From: a virus
Strand: one strand, 5' to 3'
DNA length: 63,323 bases
Virus record (IMG/VR): IMGVR_UViG_3300046459_000539
Span: 1-63,323 of that record
The position numbers and the translations under genes were made by a program. Under the pieces are notes generated by a model. That model had not been told where the DNA came from, did not search any database, and was given only the letters and a program-made list of their open reading frames with translations. Of this stretch, positions 33,358 to 41,273 are shown one piece after another; position 1 is the first letter of the stretch, and each line of letters starts with the position of its first letter.

Positions 33358-34869
33358 TTAGGCGACGCCTGTCCAGACGTTATTCGCGTCCGGAGTGGCG
33401 CTCGTCATCGTGTAACTGGCCGGCAGCGCTGTCTGACCGGAGGCGGAACGGCAGAACCTGTAATTGCCCGAGGTGAGGTGTGCATTTCCGGGGGTGAATG
33501 CGGCGCCGAGGGTGCTGCCGCATGCGAATGTGGGGCTAGTCGTGCCGTTCACCAGGAACGCGACGTAGTACTTGCCGGCCGCAGCCGCGTACGAGGCCGT
33601 GAGCGCCATCGACTTGTCGCCAGCCGAGTTCCACACGGTGGAGAGGTCGTTGGTGATACCGACGCGGGTGCCGCTCGACGTGTAGAGGCCGGCCAGGCAC
33701 TGGCCCGAGGTGAGTCCCGATCCTGCCGTGCCGATCACGGCGCACAGGTTGCTGATCGTCGCGGCGTTGCGGAGCACGACCTCGATGAAGTAGACGACGC
33801 CGAGGCTGAGCGTGGTGCCACTGGAGGAGCAGGCGGCGGGGTCCATCGACCAGGCGGTCAGGCCGTGGTCGGTGGGGCGCCACTCGTTTCGAGGAACGGT
33901 GGAGAGGTCGACGACCACGCCGGCTGAGGTGCGCATCTTGAGGACGCCGCCCTCGGAGTACAGCAGTGAGCCGCCCGTCGGGTTGGTCGTGGGAGCCGGG
34001 GATGCGTCCTTGATGCCGATCACACCGCCGCCACCGCCGAGATCAGGGGTGGCGGAGCCAATCTGGATGCTGCTGGTGTGTAGCGACTGGCCCCGGTGGA
34101 CGATCTGGCCTGCGGCGTTGATCTCGAAGGCGACGTTGCCGTTGGTGTCCCGGAACTTGACGAGGGACTGGTTGGGCGAAGACGCCGCAGTGACCTCCAG
34201 TCCGACGGTGTCAGGGTCGTTCTGCTGGATGGACAGTCGGCCGCCGTTGAGCGGGCCGTTGACGGCGAGCGTTCCGGTGACCAGGTGGTCGACCATCCAG
34301 GCGCCCTGCCGGAGGGTGGCGGGGCCGGGGCCCGTGTGGGAGGTCGCGTAGATGTAGCCGGCGAGGCCCTTCAGCGAAACGTCGGCAGTGATGATGCCCT
34401 CGGCGTAGGCCGGCAGTCCGTAGCCGTACACATTCGCGTCGGAGCGCTTCCTCTTTCGCAGATAGACGCCGTCACCTTCGTCGGTGCCGTTTACGTTTCC
34501 ATTTCCTTCGATCGTGTAGATGAAAACGGAGTCGAAGGCGTACACCAAGCCAGTGTGGTCCCCTCCCGTTGGGCCCAGCATGACCTGCGCTCCTACCGCC
34601 GGATACCAACTCCATCGGTTGGCGGCCTGCCACCAGGTAATGGAGGCAGAACAGTCGGCGGTGCGCGGGAAGAGGTTGGCGACGCCGGCTCGCATGGCCA
34701 CCCACGAAATAAAGGTGTCGCACCACGATTGTCCGTCCGCCCAGGCAAGGGTGGGGACTTCATAGGCGTAGCGGGTGAGGTTGTTCCAGCCGCCTTCCGC
34801 GTATCCTTCGTGGACGCCGACCTGACTCTTGGCTACCGCTACAACAAGCGGCATCTGAGATATAACCAT
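33358..34869 (-). CDS. CHAP-domain peptidase fused to a fibre-like C-terminus
   Basis: 503 residues. Residues 1-145 are a CHAP amidase/endopeptidase: C50 in SWCDTFISW, H105 in GDHTGLVY and E121 in TIEGN. Residues 150-300 form a collagen-poor beta-repeat fibre region (TGTLAVNGPLNGGRLSIQQND, split by turns), and the C-terminal 170 residues look like a carbohydrate-binding head. It may be a virion-bound lysin, or the only endolysin-like gene of this element. It sits, unusually, between head-tail connector and tail terminator genes. Confidence 0.75.
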   Translation of the reverse strand: MVISQMPLVVAVAKSQVGVHEGYAEGGWNNLTRYAYEVPTLAWADGQSWCDTFISWVAMRAGVANLFPRTADCSASITWWQAANRWSWYPAVGAQVMLGPTGGDHTGLVYAFDSVFIYTIEGNGNVNGTDEGDGVYLRKRKRSDANVYGYGLPAYAEGIITADVSLKGLAGYIYATSHTGPGPATLRQGAWMVDHLVTGTLAVNGPLNGGRLSIQQNDPDTVGLEVTAASSPNQSLVKFRDTNGNVAFEINAAGQIVHRGQSLHTSSIQIGSATPDLGGGGGVIGIKDASPAPTTNPTGGSLLYSEGGVLKMRTSAGVVVDLSTVPRNEWRPTDHGLTAWSMDPAACSSSGTTLSLGVVYFIEVVLRNAATISNLCAVIGTAGSGLTSGQCLAGLYTSSGTRVGITNDLSTVWNSAGDKSMALTASYAAAAGKYYVAFLVNGTTSPTFACGSTLGAAFTPGNAHLTSGNYRFCRSASGQTALPASYTMTSATPDANNVWTGVA

Positions 34870-34881
34870 GGGAACTCTCTG

Positions 34882-36474
34882 TCAGCTCGAAAGGAGCGCG
34901 TTGATGACTCCTGCGACGTAGGAGTGGCCGGCGTCTGACATGAAGAATGCGTCTGTACCTGCGGCCCCCGGATTTGCGGGATCGCCCCAGTACGACAGGG
35001 AGTTCCAGTAGTTCCACGAGTTCCGACCGAGCGCCCAGACGTCGATAACGGCTGCCTGGAATACGCGGGCAAGGCCGTGCGCGCGGTCGACGAAGTCCTG
35101 ATAGCAGAAGGTCGCGGTGTCTGCTGTTCCGACGTGAGGGAGCACGATGACGATGTCTGTGGCTCCGGTGGCGGCGCCGCCGTCTCGGATGTTGCTGAGG
35201 TGCTGGCGCACGTTGGTGGCCCAGGTGTCGGCGTCGATTCCGCTGACGATGTCGTCGAGGCTGACCGCGTAGATCACGACGTCGGCCGGGTAGGACGGTC
35301 CGCCGTTCCACGGCATCTTCAGTGCCGGCAGGTACTCGCTCGCGATGGCGTAACGGCGGCTGAAGTTGTTGAGCACGACGCCCGTGGAGTTCTCGCCGGC
35401 TACGCCGCAGACGGCCAGGTACTGGCTGGTGGTGCCGGTGTGCGTGAGCTTGACCGTGTGCGTGCCGACGGACAAGCCGGTGATCTTGGTCGTGATGACC
35501 GTCAGGCCGGTGGTGGCCGTGTCGGTGACGGGCACTGCTGTGGCGCCGTCGATGCTGTAGGACCACGGTGAGTGCTGGCTGTCCGAGCCGAGCGTGTAGA
35601 GGGTGATGCTCGTGCCTCTCACCGTGAAGGTGAGGTTGTCTCCGGGGGTCTTGGAGTACACGTAGCCCCAGCCGGGGCCCGCTGAGTAACCGCCGATGGC
35701 CCAGGTACCGACCTGGGCGACTAGCTCGCTGGTCCAGGACGTGGTGTTGGTGAAGCCCATGATGCCCAGTGAGCTGAGGAGGGAGGTGTAGTAGCCGCTC
35801 CCGCCATCGCCGTAGGTGCCCTGGAGCGAGGCGGTGAGCACGCCTGGCCACCCCTTGGTGCGCAGCTTGGACGCGGGGAAGCCGGCAGCGGAGGCTCCGC
35901 CGACGACGGCGACCGTCGCCTTGCCCGCTCCGGTCTTGGCTGCGTCGCGCTTGACGCGCCAGAACTCGCCCCAGCTCGGAGGTACGTAGTAGCCCTTGGT
36001 GCCGTTGAGGGTGGTGTTCGGGTTGGACGAGCCGCCGCCTGCGCTGGAGGGGAGCTGGCTCGCGGTCAGCTTGCCGTCGCTGCCGAGGGTGGCAAGCCCG
36101 CCGGCCACGGCGACTTGGGAGACGTCCAGGACGGTGTGGCCGGCCTGGGACAGTGCACCGTCCGTGCCGAGCAGGCCGGGCCCGACGCGCTTGAGGTTCA
36201 CGTCGGGGTCGGCGGCGCCGGTTCCGAACGCGACGACGCCGTCCGAGCCGACCTGAAGGCGTGGCTTGGTGTCGGAGGTCTGCTGCACGGTGATCGCCGG
36301 CCCCTGACTTGCGGACAGCGTGAGGTTCACGGGCTGGCCGAGCTGCTGGTAGCGGGCGTCGGCCTGGTCGGAGGTGACGTAGTCGGTGGATGTGCCGCCG
36401 CCTGTGGGGACGGTGTCCGCGTAGGTGGTCAGACGCTCCTCGACGGAGACGTCAGGACGTTCGTAGGTGGCCAT
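34882..36474 (-). CDS. SGNH/GDSL-hydrolase tail fibre with sheath-like N-terminal arm
   Basis: 530 residues. The first 15 residues (MATYERPDVSVEERL) closely resemble the sheath N-terminal arm. Residues 35-155 are fibre-like (Thr/Ser/Gly-rich, ARYQQLGQPVNL motif common in fibres). From about 190 an SGNH hydrolase follows, with the block I region VVGGASAAGF and a C-terminal D-x-x-H (SDAGHSY), likely removing acetyl groups from a surface polysaccharide. It may attach to the tail through the sheath lattice. Transcribed with the CHAP fibre gene. Confidence 0.7.
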   Translation of the reverse strand: MATYERPDVSVEERLTTYADTVPTGGGTSTDYVTSDQADARYQQLGQPVNLTLSASQGPAITVQQTSDTKPRLQVGSDGVVAFGTGAADPDVNLKRVGPGLLGTDGALSQAGHTVLDVSQVAVAGGLATLGSDGKLTASQLPSSAGGGSSNPNTTLNGTKGYYVPPSWGEFWRVKRDAAKTGAGKATVAVVGGASAAGFPASKLRTKGWPGVLTASLQGTYGDGGSGYYTSLLSSLGIMGFTNTTSWTSELVAQVGTWAIGGYSAGPGWGYVYSKTPGDNLTFTVRGTSITLYTLGSDSQHSPWSYSIDGATAVPVTDTATTGLTVITTKITGLSVGTHTVKLTHTGTTSQYLAVCGVAGENSTGVVLNNFSRRYAIASEYLPALKMPWNGGPSYPADVVIYAVSLDDIVSGIDADTWATNVRQHLSNIRDGGAATGATDIVIVLPHVGTADTATFCYQDFVDRAHGLARVFQAAVIDVWALGRNSWNYWNSLSYWGDPANPGAAGTDAFFMSDAGHSYVAGVINALLSS

Positions 36475-36498
36475 GTGGCTCCTTGATGTGCCGGCCGC

Positions 36499-37029
36499 TC
36501 AGCGCTCGCCGACCCCCGCTCCGGGGATGTACTGGGCGAAGACGGAGTCCGCGGTCAGCTCGTCGGGCTTGACCTCGACGGCGGTGATGGACACGAGGAC
36601 GTCCTGCCTGCGGATCTGCCCGAGGATGGACATCTGGGTGATGCGGAAGAGCCGGCCGTCGTAGGCGATGCGGTCCCGCAGGTACTGGTCGGTGTGGACG
36701 TCGGCCTGGGTGAGGCCAACCTTCTGCATCTGGGCGAATACCGCGCTGATCTCCAGCGTGTCGACGGTGTAGAAGCCGCGGTCGCTCTCCTGGTCGCCGG
36801 CTTCTACGTGCGTGGCATGCAGGACGGGCACGGGCCAGGGGCCGTCGTAGGCCAGGCCGCCCTCGTCGCCCTCGTCGTAGATGTCGTGGGACACCGAACG
36901 GCTGTGGGAGAAGCGCCAGTAGGCGATGACGTCTCCGACATGGCGCTGCCAGGCACGCAGGCCCTGGTCGATGCGCTCGCCCTCTTCCGTGGCGGAGAAT
37001 CGGCCGCGCTTCCAGTCGGCCCGGCTCAT
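36499..37029 (-). CDS. Putative head-tail connector / neck protein
   Basis: 176 residues from ATG 37029 (ATGA overlap with the upstream stop). Alpha/beta composition and its position in the connector block between capsid and tail genes suggest a head-closure or neck role. The segment DRIAYDGRLFRITQMSILGQIRRQDVLVSI (read in parts) has the beta-barrel rhythm of SPP1 gp16-type stoppers. No definite family assignment. Confidence 0.55.
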   Translation of the reverse strand: MSRADWKRGRFSATEEGERIDQGLRAWQRHVGDVIAYWRFSHSRSVSHDIYDEGDEGGLAYDGPWPVPVLHATHVEAGDQESDRGFYTVDTLEISAVFAQMQKVGLTQADVHTDQYLRDRIAYDGRLFRITQMSILGQIRRQDVLVSITAVEVKPDELTADSVFAQYIPGAGVGER

Positions 37030-37844
37030 GCAGCCCACCCGTTGTAGGTCGGGTTGGGGATGCCGGAGGGGTCGACGTCATGCTTGTCGATCTGCGGCAG
37101 GACACGCTCGGGGTAGGCGTTGTCGTCGTACTCGCGGTCGACGTACACGGGCACATAGCGGCCGGTGGTTCGCGAGACCCTGCGCAGGTTTGCCATCTCG
37201 ATACGGAAGAGCCCGATGTTGAGCTGCCGGCACAGTTCCTCGTACCGGTCGGTCATCACCGAGATCTGGTGCAGAACCTGGGTGTAGCGCTGCCCACGGT
37301 TGACGTGAGTGCCCTCGCCCGTGCTGATGTCGACGTCGCTGGACGCATCGGTGGCGACCGCCCACAAGGCGTTGACCACAGACAGGAGCACCAGTGGCAG
37401 CTCCTCGACGTCCGGGAGGTTGTCCAGCGACAGGGCTTCGTCGGCGTATCGGATGAACCCGTTCTGCGAGCGGTACCGGACGGTGACGTGGCGGTTGTGG
37501 CAGTGCTGGAGCACGGCGTCGCGCAGGTGCTGGGCCAATTCCTCGTCGGTGAACATGCCGGCGGCCGTGCCTTCGACGATGAGTGTCTGCCCGAGCGGGA
37601 GGGGTGCGTGCTGGCCGAGGAGCGTGATGCGCCCTTCGCGGCCGTCGACCTCGTAGTCGGTGTCGGCGACCAGGTCGGTGAGGGCCTGGCCGTTGAGGAG
37701 GCTGACGCGGGAGAGGGTGACGTTGACGGAGCTGAGGTCGTAGTCCGTCAACTCCCCCGTGCCGGCGAGGACATCGCGAAAGCCGCTTCCGAAGTCGCCG
37801 AGTTCGGAGCGCATGCGGGCGAGGAGTCGGGTTAGCTCTGCCAT
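37026..37844 (-). CDS. Connector-region structural protein
   Basis: 272 residues from ATG 37844; the N-terminal extension of the frame is not supported because it overlaps the previous gene more deeply. Helical N-terminus (MAELTRLLARMRSELGDFG), a beta-rich domain (TLSRVSLLNGQALTDLVADTDYEV) and a long helical middle. It is in the place of adaptor/connector genes. Function inferred from context only. Confidence 0.55.
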   Translation of the reverse strand: MAELTRLLARMRSELGDFGSGFRDVLAGTGELTDYDLSSVNVTLSRVSLLNGQALTDLVADTDYEVDGREGRITLLGQHAPLPLGQTLIVEGTAAGMFTDEELAQHLRDAVLQHCHNRHVTVRYRSQNGFIRYADEALSLDNLPDVEELPLVLLSVVNALWAVATDASSDVDISTGEGTHVNRGQRYTQVLHQISVMTDRYEELCRQLNIGLFRIEMANLRRVSRTTGRYVPVYVDREYDDNAYPERVLPQIDKHDVDPSGIPNPTYNGWAA

Positions 37845-38446
37845 GAGTCGAGCCCAATCGCCAGGCCGGCGGTGTTCAGCATGAGGTTTTCGTTCTGGGA
37901 GGCAGAGACGGGGACGTCGAGCTGCCACACAGCGATCAGTCCTCCGCCGGTTGCCGGGACGGTTGACAGGGCCACGTGTGTCACGACCGCGCCCAGACCG
38001 CTGCTGCCGGTAAAGGGGCCATAGATCACGGCCGCGGAGTTGCTGGTACCGGAACCTCCACCGCTAGGAGATGTCGCCAGGGAGAAGGTCACCGGCTGCC
38101 GGCTGTAACCAGTAGCGGACACTTCCACTGCCGCAAGGTCAGTCGACGTGGCGGCTCTTCCCGGATCGCTGGTCAAAAGGGCCAGGTAGGCGGAGCCACT
38201 CACGTCTGTCCGGCCGGCGATGAGGCCGCTCAGCCATGAGCCGTTGGTGTCCGCCTTCGCCTGGCTGGCGAAGGAGTTCAGAAAGGCGACCGGCAGACTG
38301 GCGGCCAGGCCCGTCAGTCCCTGCTGCTGGTAGACCCGCACCATGTAGTTCCGCAGCATGGACTGGGAGGGCAGGCTGGTGCCGGACGTTGAGGTCACGT
38401 ACTGGAGGGCAGCGCGCTCGGCGAGTTGAGAGAGGTACCCAGGCAT
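37832..38446 (-). CDS. Tail-fibre-family structural protein, paralogue 1
   Basis: 204 residues from ATG 38446 (TGATG overlap). Residues 85-200 match a widespread phage fibre/decoration family: YLALLTSDPG, EVSATGYSRQPV, NSAAVIYGPFTG, VVTHVALS, VWQLDVPVSA. It is clearly related to the next gene upstream, so the pair arose by tandem duplication. Position in the connector block suggests a neck or head-fibre role. Confidence 0.7.
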   Translation of the reverse strand: MPGYLSQLAERAALQYVTSTSGTSLPSQSMLRNYMVRVYQQQGLTGLAASLPVAFLNSFASQAKADTNGSWLSGLIAGRTDVSGSAYLALLTSDPGRAATSTDLAAVEVSATGYSRQPVTFSLATSPSGGGSGTSNSAAVIYGPFTGSSGLGAVVTHVALSTVPATGGGLIAVWQLDVPVSASQNENLMLNTAGLAIGLDSWQS

Positions 38447-39078
38447 CAGTTCACCTTGATCGTCAGTGAGCCGGACTGAGCCAGCAGCGATTCGCCCTGG
38501 GCCGCAGTCACGGGAACGTCCAGCGGCCACACGGCCAGCACGGCGTAGTCGGTCCCTGTTGCGGCCGTCACCAGGGCCATGTGTGTCACAGCGGCGCCGG
38601 AGCCTGTGACGTCTGTGAAGGGACCGAACACAGCACTGTTGGACAGGTCGACCTCGGCCGGTGTCCCCGACTGGATGACGAACTGGCCGTTCGACTTGGG
38701 GGCGGATAGAGGAACGACCTGTCGCTGGTAGCCAGCAGCCTGGAGTTCGTTCGGCAGGCTGACCGCGGTATCTCCCGGATCCGCCGTCGACAGCGCGACG
38801 TACACAGATCCACTGGGATCGTCGGGTAGCGCCTGGACCGTAGCGCGCACCGCAGCAGAGCCCTGCACGTCGACCTGGTCGAGGAAGTGGAGGAGGTATG
38901 CCTTGGGCACCCATGGCCCTGGAGCGCTCGCGTCTCCCCCGCCCCAGTGCCGAACCTGGTGCGCCTTCAGCAAGCGGTCAGCCACAGGGTCGGTGCCAGA
39001 GGTGCTGTCCTCTCCGCCCCCCGTCATGAGGGTCAGCAGAGCGTGTGCGGCCTGCCGGGTGAGGTAGCCGCCAGCCAT
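38446..39078 (-). CDS. Tail-fibre-family structural protein, paralogue 2
   Basis: 210 residues from ATG 39078; a GTG one codon upstream is equally possible. Shared blocks with paralogue 1, in the same order: VYVALSTADPG, AAGYQRQVVPLS, SNSAVFGPFTD, AVTHMALV, VWPLDVPVTAAQG. N-terminal 80 residues are helical (LTRQAAHALLTLMTGG) and differ from paralogue 1. The two may form a hetero-oligomeric ring or whisker structure. Confidence 0.7.
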   Translation of the reverse strand: MAGGYLTRQAAHALLTLMTGGGEDSTSGTDPVADRLLKAHQVRHWGGGDASAPGPWVPKAYLLHFLDQVDVQGSAAVRATVQALPDDPSGSVYVALSTADPGDTAVSLPNELQAAGYQRQVVPLSAPKSNGQFVIQSGTPAEVDLSNSAVFGPFTDVTGSGAAVTHMALVTAATGTDYAVLAVWPLDVPVTAAQGESLLAQSGSLTIKVN

Positions 39079-39413
39079 CACGCACCGTCCGTCGGGGCGG
39101 GGTCCGGGCTGGAGGGCACGAGCTGTTCGGGCGCAGTCGGCTCGGTAGGCATGTCCGCTTGGAGCGTGAAGGAGCCGTTGAAGGTCGAGGCCGCGATGGC
39201 GAGGGTGCGGTTGACCAACGCGCCGGGCAAGGTCACCGTGTCGTCGTAGCTGGCCAGGACGACGTCCTCGACGCTGTAGCCGACGCCGGCCGTGCCGGGC
39301 GGGACGATCTCGAACGGCGTCACCACGGCGCCCGGCGGGACCGAGCCGACGCCGCTGCCGTAGCCGCCTTCAGCCGTCAGCACATACGGCTGACCGAGCT
39401 GGATGTCACTCAC
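39078..39413 (-). CDS. Small structural-block hypothetical protein
   Basis: 111 residues from GTG 39413, with AGGAGA about 5 nt upstream; the longer upstream frame reads through a terminator and is rejected. Beta-rich (DIQLGQPYVLTAEGG...PFEIVPPGTAGVGYSVEDVVLA), ending in a Pro/Thr-rich tail. May be a head decoration or stabilising protein; no family recognised. Confidence 0.6.
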   Translation of the reverse strand: MSDIQLGQPYVLTAEGGYGSGVGSVPPGAVVTPFEIVPPGTAGVGYSVEDVVLASYDDTVTLPGALVNRTLAIAASTFNGSFTLQADMPTEPTAPEQLVPSSPDPAPTDGA

Positions 39414-39442
39414 GGGGTTCTCCTGGGAGGGCAGACGAAAAG

Positions 39443-39468
39443 GGGGGAGAGGGAGGTCCCTCTCCCCC
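39443..39468 (-). terminator. Rho-independent terminator
   Basis: GGGGGAGAGGG (39443-39453) pairs with CCCTCTCCCCC (39458-39468), 11 bp with a 4-nt loop. On the minus strand it is followed by TTTTCG. Located between the 117-residue head protein gene and the 111-residue gene. Confidence 0.8.
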
Positions 39469-39486
39469 ACGGGCTCAGGGGCTGGC

Positions 39487-39840
39487 TCAGTGCCAGAGCA
39501 GGCCCTTCTCCTCCAGGTGGTTCGCGACGAACGCCGGGACCCGGTACGGCACACCGATCTCGAAGGTGAAGTAGTTGCCCTGGCCGATGACGACCTCGTT
39601 GAGGTTCGTGTTCACGCGGATCTCCCGCGGCGCCTCCTCGACGACGACCGGCTGCTCCTCCACCTCGGGCTTGGGCTTGTCGACCAGGTCGACGACCTGG
39701 CTGGTCCGCTCGGCTTCCGCGACGATCGTGGCCGTCGCCATGGACTTCGCGCGCTCCTTGGCCTCAGCGTCGCGCTCTGCGGCGAGCTTCTCGGCGGTGC
39801 GTCCGGTGAGGTCGCCTGCGGGCTTTCGGGCAGTCGCCAT
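39487..39840 (-). CDS. Head-region protein with conserved C-terminal motif
   Basis: 117 residues. The first 50 residues are charged and helical (EKLAAERDAEAKERAKS), the C-terminal part reads TNLNEVVIGQGNYFTFEIGVPYRVP...HLEEKGLLWH. A protein with this C-terminal pattern commonly follows the capsid gene in actinophages. It is flanked by terminators on both sides, so it may have its own promoter or depend on read-through. Confidence 0.7.
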   Translation of the reverse strand: MATARKPAGDLTGRTAEKLAAERDAEAKERAKSMATATIVAEAERTSQVVDLVDKPKPEVEEQPVVVEEAPREIRVNTNLNEVVIGQGNYFTFEIGVPYRVPAFVANHLEEKGLLWH

Positions 39841-39878
39841 GTGGTTCTCCTACTCAAGGCAATGTTGTGGGGTTCCCA

Positions 39879-39907
39879 CAAGCGGGCTCCTCCATGGAGC
39901 CCGCTTG
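39879..39907 (-). terminator. Strong hairpin after the major capsid gene
   Basis: CAAGCGGGCTCC (39879-39890) and GGAGCCCGCTTG (39896-39907) form a perfect 12-bp stem with a 5-nt loop, extended by flanking CCCA/TGGG. It lies 44 bp after the capsid stop. Such hairpins often cap highly expressed capsid mRNA. Confidence 0.8.
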
Positions 39908-39950
39908 CGTGGGGTGGTCGCGGGGACCAATCGTCACAGACACGAACGCC

Positions 39951-41245
39951 TTAGTTGGTCTCGGCGATGACCACGGACGCGTCGGTGATGAGGCCGAGGC
40001 CGAAGATCGAGTACCAGGCCAGCAGGTGTTCACGGCCGAAGTCCTGGACGCCGCCATCGCGGAGCTCGACCGGCAGGGAGATCGCGTGACCGAAGGCGTT
40101 GTCACCAATGCAAATGCTCTGATAGACGTCCGCGTGGGTCGTGGCGTTGCCGTTGTCGATCTTCTTGACCTGTGTGGTCTCGATAAAGATCACGTCGTCG
40201 ATGCGGCCGATCTCGCCCAGGCTGAACGCGCCCGGCTGCGCGTACTTCGAGGACTCGATCCAGGTCGGGTCCTCACGCAGCCAGCGCGACTGGTGCGGGT
40301 GCACGAAGCACACGTAGACATCGCCGAGTCGCGGGATGTTGCGGGTGCTGAGGGTCTCGACCATGTCCTTGACCAGCGCCGAGGTGAAGCGGTTCTGGCC
40401 GGTCAGGGCCGCACGGTTCGCGGCCGGCGTGCCCTTGTCGTACGGCGACAGGCGGGACATCGAGCCTGCGTCGGAGAACGCCGGGTCGAACTTGTTGTAG
40501 CCGTACAGGACGGACGACGCCTGGAGCAGGGTGTCGCGGGCCTGCTCGTCGAGGTACTTCGCCATGTTCCGGCCGAGGAGCCTCGAACCGGACGCGAGCA
40601 CGTCGTCGAACGAAGAGTTGAGGAGCAACTCGCTGACCGCGATGGCGTAGCCGTGCTCGGAGACGGTGATGGAGAACTGAGACGCCGTGAGGGCGTGGGT
40701 CTCCATCCGGACGCCTTCGACGAGCTGGGTGGCGTCGCCGAGGTTGTCGTACCGCATGAAGTGGATCACCAGGCCGGGGCTGACCCCCAGCTCGGTCTTC
40801 TTGACTGCGAACTGCTCGACAATTCGCGGTTGTTACCCGCTGGATGCGGGGCCAGGTCATTTCTGCCTGGCTCTTACGGTTTTCCATCCCGCAAGTTCGG
40901 ACTATATCTTCGCCTCCAGTCCCAGTTCACTTCTCACCTAAGAGCTGGTCCTGTTGGAGGTGCCTCGCGTGTAGTCTCTACGGAGTCCCAGGTGTTGGGT
41001 TCCCTCGGTATTCCCCGTGCTACGAATGAGTGCTACGAGGAAGTCGGTGGGGTTCACCGATACAGCGTGGTTCTCACTGACCCATCACTGGGTCAGGCGG
41101 CCCGAGACCGGAGAATCGGCATCGACTGGAACAGGATTTCCTTCGACCAGAGTTCCTGAATGGCCGGGGAAAGCTGCGAGTTCGATCCGGAGTAGTTCGT
41201 CGGAGACGCCGAAAGACGCGGCGTACCGGTGATGGCAGATGCCAT
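39951..41245 (-). CDS. Major capsid protein, two exons split by a group I intron
   Basis: Exon 1 is 41107-41245 (ATG 41245, reads MASAITGTPRLSASPTN... to SMPILR). Exon 2 is 39951-40819 (reads FEQFAVKKTELGV... to VVIAETN). Joined, they make 1008 nt or 335 residues in frame. The junction reads ILR-FEQFAVKK, the expected capsid sequence. Unspliced, exon 1 meets TGA after 15 nt of intron, and the exon 2 frame is preceded by TAA. The protein resembles the N4-gp56-type HK97-fold capsids (ELWSKEILFQSMP, EGVRMETHALTAS, AKYLDEQARDTLLQ). It lies directly after the scaffold gene. Splicing is therefore required for virion production. Confidence 0.9.
40820..41106 (-). ncRNA. Group I self-splicing intron in the capsid gene, no homing endonuclease
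   Basis: 287 nt. Core sequences on the minus strand: R-type GAGACTACACG (40968-40978) and S-type AAGATATAGTCC (40899-40910), whose GACTA and TAGTC form P7. The last exon base is U (CGGU) and the last intron base is G (AATTG), as splicing chemistry demands. CGGU can pair with GCCG nine bases in to form P1 with a U-G wobble. CTGACCC-N6-GGGTCAG follows as a perfect P2. A P9 stem GGATG/CATCC encloses hairpin GCCAGG/CCTGGC. No open frame is long enough for an endonuclease. Confidence 0.92.
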
Positions 41246-41273
41246 GCTTTACATCCCTTACTGGTGCGGCGGA

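Noticed and set aside
40820-41106. Capsid gene truncated by a nonsense or frameshift mutation, or an intein
   Set aside because: Both exons are intact and join in frame, stops occur in the insert so it cannot be an intein, and group I core sequences with matched stems are present.
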